DNA from: RGIG8748 sp045576175
Lineage (GTDB): Bacteria > Bacillota > Clostridia > UMGS1810
Direction: 5' to 3'
Assembly: GCA_045576175.1 (NCBI GenBank)
Contig: JAZNFW010000003.1
Span: 1-32,896, forward strand
Length of the DNA: 32,896 nucleotides
In this document: piece by piece, positions 8,514-16,171 of the stretch
Numbering within the stretch: position 1 is the stretch's first letter
Layout: each line of letters begins with the position of its first letter
The notes under the pieces: generated by a model
Told to the model about the DNA's origin: nothing
Seen by the model: only the letters and a program-made list of their open reading frames with translations
The model's database searches: none
Translations under genes and position numbers: made by a program

Positions 8514-8542
8514 ATTATACACCAAAAAGGCGTATATTTCAA
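8514..8542 (-). promoter_or_regulatory. Promoter of the SRP RNA gene
   Basis: On the minus strand TTGAAA (8537-8542), 17 bp and TATAAT (8514-8519) precede the RNA 5' end by the expected 6-7 nt. The 8543-8576 stretch just upstream is a run of A tracts on this strand (AAAAAAATAAAAGAAAAATG), resembling an UP element that would strengthen a stable-RNA promoter. Confidence 0.82.
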
Positions 8543-8630
8543 TACTTTAATTACATTTTTCTTTTATTTTTTTCATCGCACAAAACGCCTTATTTTTACA
8601 CGATCTGCAACGCTTTTCTAAATAAAATAC

Positions 8631-8671
8631 GCACCGCGTCGAATATGTGAATATTCTGCGATGCTTTTTTA
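8631..8671 (+). terminator. Orphan intrinsic terminator-like hairpin
   Basis: The hairpin pairs GCA-CGCG (8631-8638, one mismatch) with TGCG-TGC (8657-8664). The inner stem is perfect, GAATAT (8641-8646) with ATATTC (8651-8656), around a GTGA loop. TTTTTT follows at 8665-8670 on the plus strand. No plus-strand gene ends upstream of it. The rest of the gene-free stretch 8508-8738 holds the SRP RNA promoter with its A tracts and a possible -10 box (TATAAT, 8695-8700) for the next gene. I see nothing else supported there. Confidence 0.6.
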
Positions 8672-8738
8672 TAGAAATAAATGACTTGTGCGTTTATAAT
8701 TAAATGGCGAAATAATTTTAAGTTAAAGGATGTATAAA

Positions 8739-9101
8739 ATGAAAAAAGTTTTTTCTACCAGAAAGTACATTTGTGCAGACAGTGAAGATGCTGCCCTGGA
8801 AAAATGTTATATCGACTACATAATGCTGAAAACAGAAATCAAGATACCCAATTCAGACATCAAAGCTACAGTATACGGCGTAGAAATTTCAAGAAAAAAG
8901 GAAATATGTGGCATAGAAACCACCATTGAAAAGGCAGTTGCAAAGGACATTTTTGCAACAAGCGAATACACAAAAAGCTTTATTTGCGCACTTGCCGCAA
9001 ATAGAATAATGCCATCCGATCTGAAAGTTGCAATTGGCTCTATGCTTGGAAAAAACGGTCTTGAACCGCCCGAGGTAAGCTATAGAGGTGCGAGCATCTG
9101 A
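8739..9101 (+). CDS. Small protein, DUF6514-like
   Basis: This 120-residue soluble protein has no signal peptide or membrane segment. The middle (YGVEISRKKEICGIETTIEKA) followed by DIFATSEYTKSFICALAANRIMP resembles the DUF6514 pattern found in Clostridia, a YGI strand, an acidic helix, then a helix ending before a short loop. Its function is unknown. The frame opens at an ATG at 8730, but that ATG overlaps the ribosome binding site AAAGGA, which is spaced for the ATG at 8739. A TATAAT at 8695-8700 could be its -10 box, but no good -35 is seen. It stands alone, divergent from the SRP RNA and converging on the cardiolipin synthase gene with only 10 nt between stops. Confidence 0.6.
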   Translation: MKKVFSTRKYICADSEDAALEKCYIDYIMLKTEIKIPNSDIKATVYGVEISRKKEICGIETTIEKAVAKDIFATSEYTKSFICALAANRIMPSDLKVAIGSMLGKNGLEPPEVSYRGASI

Positions 9102-9111
9102 TAACCCCGTC

Positions 9112-10641
9112 TCACATAAGTGATGCAAAAAGCCTCAGTACCCTGCCCGAGAGTCTGTAAAAAAAACTAAGCGACCTATAGCATTGAATAGTAAAGTCTA
9201 CACAATCGGAAAGAGTGTTTTCAAAATCTTGTTTTATATCCGTAACCAGATTGGAATTGCACAGATAAACTCCGCATTCGTAGTGGAGATGAAGGCTTCT
9301 GTAATCATAATTTGCCGAGCCGATATATGCCCTCTTGTCATCGGACACAGTGCTCTTGGCGTGAATAAAGCCCCTTTTGTACTCATATATCTTCACGCCT
9401 GCATGAAGAAGCTCAGGATAGTAGCTTCGGCTAAGTGCAAATACATACCACTTATCGGGAATGTGAGGCATACATATACGCACATCCACACCTCTTCTGG
9501 CGGCAAACTTAAGGGACATCGAGAGTGATTCGTCTAATATGAGATATGGTGTGTTGATATATACATAATCCCTTGCAGTGTTTATGATGTGAAGATACAC
9601 ATTTCTCGTGACGCACTTAAGATCCAGCGGAGTGTCATCAAAGGCAGCGGCATAGCCATCAGAAAAACCAGTTGATACAGTTTTAAAATAGCTCCCATAA
9701 TCATCCCCCTCCTTGGACACAAGGCTCCACAGCTTAAAATACATAGCAAGAAACCCCTGGACACTGCCACCCTCCACCCTTACGGCAGTGTCCTTCCAAT
9801 GACCGCATCTATCCTTTAAATTGATGTACTCATCGGCAATATTTATTCCACCAGTATAGGCAGATTTCCCATCTATTATAGCTATCTTTCTGTGGTCACG
9901 GTTGTTGTGATAGCCTGAGATAAAAGGTCTTACAGGAGAAAACGGAAAGCACCTTATGCCCTCAAGACGCATCCTTTTTGCAAAGTTCGGCTTAACACTC
10001 GTAAGGCATCCCATGGCATCGTAAATAATGCGTACATCTACGCCACTTTTTGCCTTTTGTGACAAAACGGAAAAAAGCTCTTTCCACATATGGTCATTTT
10101 CATTTATTATGAAAAATTCAAGAAAAATGTATGAAGATGCAGTCCTAACATCCTCAAGCAAAGCGGCAAACATATCTTCGCCGCAAGGGAAGTATAGGCT
10201 CGCACCCAATCTGAAACACGGGGCATTGGCAGTATTTGAAAGATAACTTAATATTCCGTATTCATCCTTTGCGTCTTCCATAAGTTTTTCTTTATCTTCC
10301 CCAAAATTGTAGCACACGGAGGATAGATTGTGTGATATAAAATCGGTACGCTTTTTTAAAAGACGCAAAATAACATCGGCGTGCACATAGATGTACAAAA
10401 ACACACCGAAAACAGGAAAAATCGCAATAATTGCTATCCAAATGAGTTTAAAACCTGAATCTGCCTGTCTGTTTATCTCAAAAATTATTACAACAATGCT
10501 GACAGCTCCGGCAACAAAATTTATATAAACCTGTCTCTCATATACACCTATAATGGGCATAATGAGAAGGATAATCTGCAAAACAAGGAAAAACACGCCC
10601 GGGATTTTTTTGCTAAACAATATTTTGAAATAGCTACGCAC
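9112..10641 (-). CDS. cls: Cardiolipin synthase (phospholipase D family)
   Basis: The 509-residue membrane enzyme condenses phosphatidylglycerol into cardiolipin. Three hydrophobic segments occupy roughly residues 14-90 (VFFLVLQIILLIMPIIG and two more). Two HKD catalytic motifs follow: HRKIAIIDGKSAYTGG starting near residue 250, and HAKSTVSDDKRAYIGSAN near 427. Length and order match the ClsA-type family. An in-frame GTG at 10650 lies inside the ribosome binding site GAGGTG, so the GTG at 10641 is the better start. Upstream lies the strong terminator behind the GIY-YIG gene. A weak TTGCTA/CATAAT pair between them could be its promoter. It converges on the DUF6514-like gene without a clear terminator between them. 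Confidence 0.92.
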   Translation of the reverse strand: MRSYFKILFSKKIPGVFFLVLQIILLIMPIIGVYERQVYINFVAGAVSIVVIIFEINRQADSGFKLIWIAIIAIFPVFGVFLYIYVHADVILRLLKKRTDFISHNLSSVCYNFGEDKEKLMEDAKDEYGILSYLSNTANAPCFRLGASLYFPCGEDMFAALLEDVRTASSYIFLEFFIINENDHMWKELFSVLSQKAKSGVDVRIIYDAMGCLTSVKPNFAKRMRLEGIRCFPFSPVRPFISGYHNNRDHRKIAIIDGKSAYTGGINIADEYINLKDRCGHWKDTAVRVEGGSVQGFLAMYFKLWSLVSKEGDDYGSYFKTVSTGFSDGYAAAFDDTPLDLKCVTRNVYLHIINTARDYVYINTPYLILDESLSMSLKFAARRGVDVRICMPHIPDKWYVFALSRSYYPELLHAGVKIYEYKRGFIHAKSTVSDDKRAYIGSANYDYRSLHLHYECGVYLCNSNLVTDIKQDFENTLSDCVDFTIQCYRSLSFFYRLSGRVLRLFASLM

Positions 10642-10688
10642 ACATAACACCTCACAGAGATATTATGCACACTTTGTATGTAAAATAG

Positions 10689-10745
10689 CAAAAGCCTTGC
10701 ATTTTAGCCATTGGAGTATTATCCAATGGCTATGCAAGGCTTTTA
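10689..10745 (-). terminator. Long hairpin terminator overlapping the end of the GIY-YIG gene
   Basis: The arms AAAAGCCTTGCAT and ATGCAAGGCTTTT enclose a second perfect stem (AGCCATTGGA/TCCAATGGCT). One arm carries an AAA bulge. TTTT closes the structure on the minus strand. The GIY-YIG stop codon at 10730-10732 lies within the 5' arm, so the last codons are part of the terminator. The stem is nearly symmetric and may work in both directions. Confidence 0.85.
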
Positions 10746-11035
10746 ATTACAATATATTCAGTTTCGAGGCCTAAACTATTTACCAGTTCAGGATTTTTGA
10801 TAAGTTCCTCTTTCTTTTGCTTTTTGAGACCCTTTATGTAGCATTCCAAGCGAGTGGCAGTGCTTCTGTCCGGCGATGTCCAGAGTGCCTCTACGGATAC
10901 TACACGGTGGGACTTTGTATACTTTGCAGCTATCCTACCCTTTGACATATGAGTTTCGAATCTCTTTTTAAAATCCGTAGTTATGCCCGTATAGAGCGAG
11001 TTGTCGCTACAGCGGAGCATGTAAATATAATACAT
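10730..11035 (-). CDS. GIY-YIG nuclease-fold protein (UPF0213 type)
   Basis: The 101-residue protein consists of one GIY-YIG domain. YYIYMLRCSDNSLYTG at residues 2-17 supplies the two signature strands, and TTDFKKRFETH carries the conserved Arg and His. ARLECYIKGLKK-like wording in the middle (TRLECYIKGLKKQKK) provides the catalytic Glu region. Small UPF0213 proteins are suspected DNA nucleases of unknown role. The ribosome binding site AGGTGA overlaps the stop codon of the upstream hemolysin III gene, so translation is probably coupled. A long hairpin terminator swallows the last codons. Confidence 0.88.
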   Translation of the reverse strand: MYYIYMLRCSDNSLYTGITTDFKKRFETHMSKGRIAAKYTKSHRVVSVEALWTSPDRSTATRLECYIKGLKKQKKEELIKNPELVNSLGLETEYIVIKSLA

Positions 11036-11039
11036 AAAA

Positions 11040-11690
11040 TCACCTGTAGCAGAAAAAGAGTATGAAGAAATAGTGCATTATGCTTCCGCCAAGCACAAAA
11101 AGATGCCACACGAAATGCATATATTTTACACTCTTGAGCTTGTAGAAAACAATGCCGATGGTATAGAATAAACCTCCTGCAACAAGAAAAGCCATACCCG
11201 AGGGGGATATAATCTCGATAACTCTCTTTATGCTTATAATTACCGACCAGCCCATAAGAATATACAAAACCAAAGACGGCTTTGCAAACTTTTTGAGACT
11301 TATGGAATTAAACACAATACCCACCACAGTGCAGAATGTATTTATGCCAAAGAGTGTCCAGCCCATAGCACCCTTTATGACAGTGAGGCATATAGGGGTA
11401 TATGTGCCAAGTATCAGGAAGAATATGGAGCAGTGATCGAACACCCTTAGTACCGACTTTGCCTTGACATTTGTAAGTGAATGATAAAGAGAAGAAAAGG
11501 TATACAGTAAAATAAGCGAAGCACCGTAAATACAGGCACTAACCACACCAATGGCTGTGCTGGTAAAGGCAGATCTTACTATTACTATAACGCAAGCCGC
11601 TATAGCAAGAAGACTTCCTACCCCGTGCGATACGGCATTTGCGATTTCTTCTCCAAGTGTCTGAATTCTTAATATTTTACTTTTTGACAT
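11040..11690 (-). CDS. trhA: Hemolysin III / PAQR family membrane protein
   Basis: The 216-residue protein is almost wholly hydrophobic, with about seven membrane helices. It opens with TLGEEIANAVSHGVGSLLA, the family N-terminus. It keeps the conserved metal-site elements: SSLYHS around residue 65, RVFDHCSIFFLILGTYTP, and WHLFVLGGSIMHYFFI near the end, whose Ser, Asp and His residues coordinate zinc in PAQR proteins. In Bacillus the family is linked to membrane energetics and lipid homeostasis; haemolysis is a historical label. The ATG at 11690 has GGAG upstream. A promoter candidate overlaps the end of topB. It is followed, 4 nt on, by the GIY-YIG gene. Confidence 0.88.
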   Translation of the reverse strand: MSKSKILRIQTLGEEIANAVSHGVGSLLAIAACVIVIVRSAFTSTAIGVVSACIYGASLILLYTFSSLYHSLTNVKAKSVLRVFDHCSIFFLILGTYTPICLTVIKGAMGWTLFGINTFCTVVGIVFNSISLKKFAKPSLVLYILMGWSVIISIKRVIEIISPSGMAFLVAGGLFYTIGIVFYKLKSVKYMHFVWHLFVLGGSIMHYFFILFFCYR

Positions 11691-11741
11691 AAAACCATCT
11701 CCATATAATATGTTACACTAGATATTCTAATGGCTACATCT

Positions 11742-11770
11742 ATGTTATCACACATGGCAGTATTTGTCAA
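11742..11770 (-). promoter_or_regulatory. Likely promoter for the hemolysin III/GIY-YIG pair
   Basis: On the minus strand TTGACA (11765-11770), 17 bp and TAACAT (11742-11747). The -35 is perfect and the -10 matches four of six. It overlaps the topB stop codon region, giving the two small genes a start independent of topB. Confidence 0.6.
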
Positions 11771-13854
11771 TTATCAAAATCAAAAACAGCCCTGTCTCCA
11801 TCGAGCTTAAGACGGGCGGAAAAAGTCTTGCCTGTCTTTTGTGATACAAACCCGTCTATCTTGTCTGTTGCGCCCTCTGTTATCAGCTTGTGTGCATCGA
11901 TCTTTGTAATAACCTTTGAGCATATAACATTTTTAAGGACGAAACGGCAGTTGTTCTCTTTGTAACTGCTACAGCTGTAGCCAAGCCACGAACGGATAAT
12001 TTCGCCTCCGCAAAAAGGGCACTTGCCTATTTTATCGCCAACAAAACCGTCGTCATCTGATGAAGACTGCGATGAAAAGACTTCCATAATCTCCGTTTTT
12101 GCAAGCTCTATGCTCTCATCTACCGTCATCTCTCCCCTGTACACACTCTTTAATGCCTTACCGAGAGAAGCGGTCTTGTATTTATCCATAGAAATATTCA
12201 TTCTTTTAATAGACTCAATAAGCTTTTCACCATCGGGAAGAATATGGTAAACATCCTTTTTAAGCTCAATGTATCTGCTCTTTTGGGCATTTCCTATAAT
12301 GCCGGTTCGTGTTGCCTCTGTGCCCAGTTCCAAACCCTCGAAAATGGCTTTGTATTCCTGAGCATCATCCTCATTTTCGGCATTTGCCTTGTCCTCACGG
12401 AAAGGATTTTTGAGGTAATTATTCAGTGTCTCTATTGTATAGTGCTTGGGCGGAGTAGTCTCTTTTTGAGTGGGAACAAAGTTAAGTTCTACACTGTCCC
12501 CTTTTTTTAGATCGGGAAGCATTTTATCCTTTTTGCTGTACTCGTCATATTTGGTCCAGCCCGGTTCCTGCATTATTGTTCCTTTAACTGTATATTGCTC
12601 CTTGCCGGATGCATCTATAGTTATTTCGGTCTTTAGTGCCTTGCACTCCTCGCTGCAGAACACCGCAACAAATCGCCTTAATATTGTGGTATACACAAGT
12701 CTTTCGCTTTCGGTGAGTGCCTCTTTTTCGGGTATTTTTCTTGTGGGGGTAAGAGCACTGTGTGATTCTATTTTTGAATCATCAAATATAGTTTTTTTGT
12801 CTTGGAAAGCTACCGGATAGCCAAGCTTTGCAACAAGTGCTATAACTTCCTTTATCTTGCCCTTTTCGGCAGTTGCAAGATATTCGGAGTTTGTTCTGGG
12901 ATATGTAACATAACCTTTTTCGTACAAATCCTGAACAATTTTAAGGCTATCGTCCATAGACATCTTGTATCTTTTACCCAGCACATTCTGTAGTTTAGAA
13001 AGTGAATACAGCTTTCCGGGCGATATAGAATCCTTTTTGGATTTTACATCGGTTACAATGCCCGGATTAGCATTGAGCACAGCACAGGAGCGTTTTGCTC
13101 TGTCCAAATCATTCTTTTCAAATTTGTGCTTGCTCGTAAGCTCAAGTTCTACTCCATCTATCACTGTTTTGCTCACAAGAGCATAGTATATATCCTTTCT
13201 AAAGTTGCGAATTGCCAGGTCTCTGTCGTATATTGCCTTTACTATAGGCACAATTACCCTGCCAACACGCATAAGTGTGCCTATTTTTAAGGTAGCATAC
13301 CTTGTGAGATTTACGCCGTAGAGCCAATCCATATATGTCCTTGCAAGACCCTCGTTTGCAAGATTGTCGTATTTGCTGTCGTCCTCCATAACTGCAAGAG
13401 ATTCGAGAATTGTCTCTTTGGTCTGGTCAGGAAGCCAAAGTCTCTTTTGAGCTTTTGGGGTTTTGAGTGCATAACGAACGCAAAGCCTAATGATAATTTC
13501 ACCCTCACGGTCCGCGTCGCCTGCATTTATGATGGTATCCACATCTTCTCTGTTGCAAAGTGAGGTTATGATATCGAACTGTTTTTTAACACCGCTATCT
13601 ACCTTTTTGTCTTTGTCTTTTCTGAGTTCAAACAAAAACTCCTTGGGAAAGCACGGAAGAGCGTCGAGAGTCCAACGTCCGTTTTCCTCTCCGCCGGTGT
13701 ATTTTTCTACATCGCAGAGCGAAAAGAGGTGTCCGTACACCCAGGTTACTATATAATCCTTTCCGTCATAAAACCCGTCCCGCCTTTTCATATTGCCGAT
13801 GGAACTTGCAATATTGGTAGCTAGGCTGGGCTTTTCGGCGATAATTAGCTTCAT
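11767..13854 (-). CDS. topB: DNA topoisomerase III (type IA)
   Basis: The 695-residue enzyme cuts and passes single strands to decatenate DNA. The Toprim domain begins LIIAEKPSLA (Glu7) and has DADREGE at 113-119. The catalytic Tyr is Tyr318 in GYVTYPRTNSEYL. The C-terminus carries one four-cysteine zinc finger (CPFCGGEIIRSWLGYSC followed by NNCRF). A C-terminal segment QKTGKTFSARLKLDGDRAVFDF is typical of the TopB tail. The ATG at 13854 has AAGGAGA about 6 nt upstream. It follows the SDR gene by 33 nt with no terminator, so the two are probably cotranscribed. TopB genes also occur on conjugative elements, but no other element genes are present here. Confidence 0.93.
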   Translation of the reverse strand: MKLIIAEKPSLATNIASSIGNMKRRDGFYDGKDYIVTWVYGHLFSLCDVEKYTGGEENGRWTLDALPCFPKEFLFELRKDKDKKVDSGVKKQFDIITSLCNREDVDTIINAGDADREGEIIIRLCVRYALKTPKAQKRLWLPDQTKETILESLAVMEDDSKYDNLANEGLARTYMDWLYGVNLTRYATLKIGTLMRVGRVIVPIVKAIYDRDLAIRNFRKDIYYALVSKTVIDGVELELTSKHKFEKNDLDRAKRSCAVLNANPGIVTDVKSKKDSISPGKLYSLSKLQNVLGKRYKMSMDDSLKIVQDLYEKGYVTYPRTNSEYLATAEKGKIKEVIALVAKLGYPVAFQDKKTIFDDSKIESHSALTPTRKIPEKEALTESERLVYTTILRRFVAVFCSEECKALKTEITIDASGKEQYTVKGTIMQEPGWTKYDEYSKKDKMLPDLKKGDSVELNFVPTQKETTPPKHYTIETLNNYLKNPFREDKANAENEDDAQEYKAIFEGLELGTEATRTGIIGNAQKSRYIELKKDVYHILPDGEKLIESIKRMNISMDKYKTASLGKALKSVYRGEMTVDESIELAKTEIMEVFSSQSSSDDDGFVGDKIGKCPFCGGEIIRSWLGYSCSSYKENNCRFVLKNVICSKVITKIDAHKLITEGATDKIDGFVSQKTGKTFSARLKLDGDRAVFDFDN

Positions 13855-13887
13855 TGTAGTTCTCCTTATTTTCGTGTCCTGTAGTAA

Positions 13888-14613
13888 TTATATCACAAAA
13901 CCGCCGTTTACACCCAAGACCTGACCTGTTACAAAGTCGGCACCCTCTCCGGCAAGATACATTACCGCAGATGCAACATCCTCACCTGTGCCAATACGCA
14001 TAAGCGGTGTTTCCTCAGCTATAGCATCCAAATCCTCTTTTGTGTAGCATTCATTCATCTTGCTTTCAATAAGACCGGGCGAAACACAGTTTACCCTAAT
14101 TCCCGACGGACCAAGCTCCTTTGCAAGAGCTTTTGTAAGTCCTATTACAGCCGACTTGGTCATAGAATATGCCGCCTCACAGGAGGCACCAACCTCGCCC
14201 CACATAGATGATATATTTATTATGCATCCTTTGTGATCTGGAACCATATGACTTGCAGCTTCTCTGCACACATAGAAAGTACCCTTTACATTTATATCCA
14301 CAAGATGTGAAAGTGCGTCCTCACCTGTATCCTGCACAAGAGAAGATAAAGCAACGCCTGCACAATTGACTACGGTATCTATACTTCCAAATACCGACAC
14401 AGCCTCGGAAAAAGCCTTTTGGACTTCATCGGGACTCGATATGTCGGCTTTTATTATGTAAAGTTTGCTTTCTTTTTCGTATTCACAAAGCTCTTTAGCG
14501 GCATCCTGATTTTTAAAATATACTGCTGCTACATTACAGCCGGCATTTAAAAAAGCCTTGCAACAGGCTCCACCTATTGCTCCGGAAGCACCTGTTATGA
14601 ATATGTTTTTCAT
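13888..14613 (-). CDS. ymfI: SDR oxidoreductase, EF-P 5-aminopentanone reductase-like
   Basis: The 241-residue classical short-chain dehydrogenase/reductase has TGASGAIGG (7-15) for NAD(P), NCAGVA (83-88), and the catalytic set Ser136, Tyr149, Lys153. The block ISSMWGEVGASCEAAYS is the signature I associate with YmfI, which in B. subtilis reduces 5-aminopentanone on elongation factor P. FabG enzymes normally differ here (ISS-x-x-G-x-x-GN-x-GQ-x-NY). The assignment is therefore by this motif and is likely, not certain; a general 3-oxoacyl-reductase remains possible. A strong promoter lies 30-60 nt upstream of the ATG. topB follows. No efp gene is nearby. Confidence 0.78.
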   Translation of the reverse strand: MKNIFITGASGAIGGACCKAFLNAGCNVAAVYFKNQDAAKELCEYEKESKLYIIKADISSPDEVQKAFSEAVSVFGSIDTVVNCAGVALSSLVQDTGEDALSHLVDINVKGTFYVCREAASHMVPDHKGCIINISSMWGEVGASCEAAYSMTKSAVIGLTKALAKELGPSGIRVNCVSPGLIESKMNECYTKEDLDAIAEETPLMRIGTGEDVASAVMYLAGEGADFVTGQVLGVNGGFVI

Positions 14614-14642
14614 AATATAATTCTCCTAATGTATTTGGATTT

Positions 14643-14671
14643 AATATAACATTTGCAAAGAAAAAAGTCAA
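14643..14671 (-). promoter_or_regulatory. Promoter of the SDR-topB transcript
   Basis: On the minus strand TTGACT (14666-14671), 17 bp and TATATT (14643-14648), with TG one base before the -10 (extended -10). Transcription should start about 25 nt before the SDR ATG. Confidence 0.7.
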
Positions 14672-14751
14672 CATTTCAAATCGCTTTGATACCTTTGAAA
14701 GCCAGAAAATGTTAACGAATTTTAAAGGTTTTAAGTTTTTTGTGAAATCAA

Positions 14752-14779
14752 TTGATTTTTTCAAAATTTGTGTTATAAT
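14752..14779 (+). promoter_or_regulatory. Promoter of the DUF624-rnhA-nifS-nifU cluster
   Basis: TTGATT (14752-14757), 16 bp and TATAAT (14774-14779), with an extended -10 (TGTTATAAT). It is divergent from the SDR promoter about 80 bp away. The start would be near 14786, some 40 nt before the ATG. Confidence 0.72.
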
Positions 14780-14827
14780 AGTTATTTGGTAGTTTATTGA
14801 AATTTTTCGGTAGAGGAATGAAATATA

Positions 14828-15685
14828 ATGGGTTTATTTACTACAAACTATTCAAGACCCGGACCGGGCGTTAAAAAGGACGGACCTGAGAAACGCCGTA
14901 TATGGCAGTTTTTTGAAATATTTTGGGGACAAATATCAAAATTGTGTCTTATGAACATAATTTATTTTATTGCTATGCTCCCTCTTGTATTTGGTCTGTT
15001 TTTGTGCTTCGATATAGATTTTTCAGCACCTTCCCTCATTGTTTTAAGAAATCCGGGAAGCATCGACCTTATAGGTCTTATACTTTTGGTTGCATCTTTA
15101 TTTGTTTCTTTTCCTGCAACGGTGGGATTTACTTTTGTTTTAAGAAACATCCAAAGGCGTGAACACGCATGGATATGGCACGACTTTATAAAGCACACCA
15201 AGGCAAACTACTTTAAGGGCGTAATAAACGGTATTGTAACTCTTGCTTTGTATTATCTGCTTCTCAATGCGCACAATCTATACTACAGTCAACAGTTGGC
15301 GTTTCTCGGTATTGCAAATCACATTCTATCCACTGTTGTAGTAATACTGGCTATAGTATTCACTTGGGCACAGTTCTATGTGAACACAATGATTGTGACC
15401 TTTGACCTTAAGCTTAAGGATATATACAAAAACGCTCTGCTCTTTGCCATATCCAGAATTCCTCTTAATATATTTGTGAGCATAGTAAATATTGCACTTG
15501 CGTTTGGTATATATGTGCTTTCGCTTATAATACCCGTACTGGGAGCTTTTGCATCGATATTTATACTTTATTCGCTCTTTGGATATATAGTGGTATTCAG
15601 CGTATATCCCACTATAGACAAATATATGATTTCTGTGGCAAAGCCCTCTTGCGAAAATGATACCGAAGGGGAAATAGAAGCATGA
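14828..15685 (+). CDS. DUF624 (YesL-like) integral membrane protein
   Basis: The 285-residue membrane protein has about six helices, for example around MNIIYFIAMLPLVFGLFL, LIGLILLVASLFVSFPA, VTLALYYLLLN and the paired helices near the C-terminus. The pattern FPATVGFTFVLRN followed by FIKHTKANYFKGVINGI is typical of DUF624/YesL proteins, whose function is not settled though some neighbour sugar-uptake systems. The N-terminus has a proline/glycine-rich cytosolic segment (SRPGPGVKKDGPEK). The ATG at 14828 is preceded by AGAGGA at a rather long spacing of about 11 nt. It heads a four-gene cluster; its stop overlaps the rnhA start by 4 nt (ATGA), suggesting coupling. Confidence 0.75.
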   Translation: MGLFTTNYSRPGPGVKKDGPEKRRIWQFFEIFWGQISKLCLMNIIYFIAMLPLVFGLFLCFDIDFSAPSLIVLRNPGSIDLIGLILLVASLFVSFPATVGFTFVLRNIQRREHAWIWHDFIKHTKANYFKGVINGIVTLALYYLLLNAHNLYYSQQLAFLGIANHILSTVVVILAIVFTWAQFYVNTMIVTFDLKLKDIYKNALLFAISRIPLNIFVSIVNIALAFGIYVLSLIIPVLGAFASIFILYSLFGYIVVFSVYPTIDKYMISVAKPSCENDTEGEIEA

Positions 15686-16146
15686 AGTTTGTGGAAATTT
15701 TTACCGACGGTGCGTGCAGCGGAAACCCCGGTAGCGGAGGCTTTGGTGCTATCCTTAAATATGGAGAAGTAACCAAAGAAATATCCGAAGGCTACAAGCT
15801 GACCACCAACAACCGGATGGAGCTTTTGGCTGCAATTACAGCTCTGGAGATGCTAAAAGAGCCGTGCAAAGTTGACCTGTACAGCGATTCCAAGTATCTT
15901 GTGGACTCTGTAAATCAAGGCTGGCTAAAAAAATGGCAAGCAAATAACTGGAAAAAATCCGGCTCGGAAATGGCAAAGAACATTGACCTTTTAACAAGGC
16001 TTGTGTGTCAAATAGAAAGGCATGACATCCGCTTTATATGGGTAAAAGGTCACCACGGCCATATTGAGAACGAGCGTTGCGATACTCTGGCAACCACAGC
16101 CGCAAAAGCGGACATTCTTAATGAAGACAGCGGATACATCGGCTAA
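15682..16146 (+). CDS. rnhA: Ribonuclease HI
   Basis: The 154-residue RNase HI has the full catalytic set: Asp9 (FTDGACSGNPG), Glu47 (NNRMELLAA), Asp69 (YSDSKYLVDS) and Asp134 (ENERCDTLA), plus the flexible-loop His124 (KGHHGH). It also has the basic protrusion helix (GWLKKWQANNWKKSG) that E. coli RNase HI uses to bind hybrids. It cleaves RNA in RNA:DNA hybrids during replication. Its start overlaps the DUF624 stop (ATGA), and the nifS-like gene follows by 25 nt. Length is normal for bacteria. Confidence 0.95.
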   Translation: MKFVEIFTDGACSGNPGSGGFGAILKYGEVTKEISEGYKLTTNNRMELLAAITALEMLKEPCKVDLYSDSKYLVDSVNQGWLKKWQANNWKKSGSEMAKNIDLLTRLVCQIERHDIRFIWVKGHHGHIENERCDTLATTAAKADILNEDSGYIG

Positions 16147-16171
16147 AACACTATTGAAAGAAGGAAGACAT

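Noticed and set aside
8264..8650. Open plus-strand frame of 128 codons
   Set aside because: It lies opposite the SRP RNA and its promoter, has no ribosome binding site, and its protein has no recognisable pattern.
11767..13854. topB as a sign of a conjugative element
   Set aside because: No relaxase, conjugation, integrase or repeat features accompany it, and neighbours are chromosomal genes.
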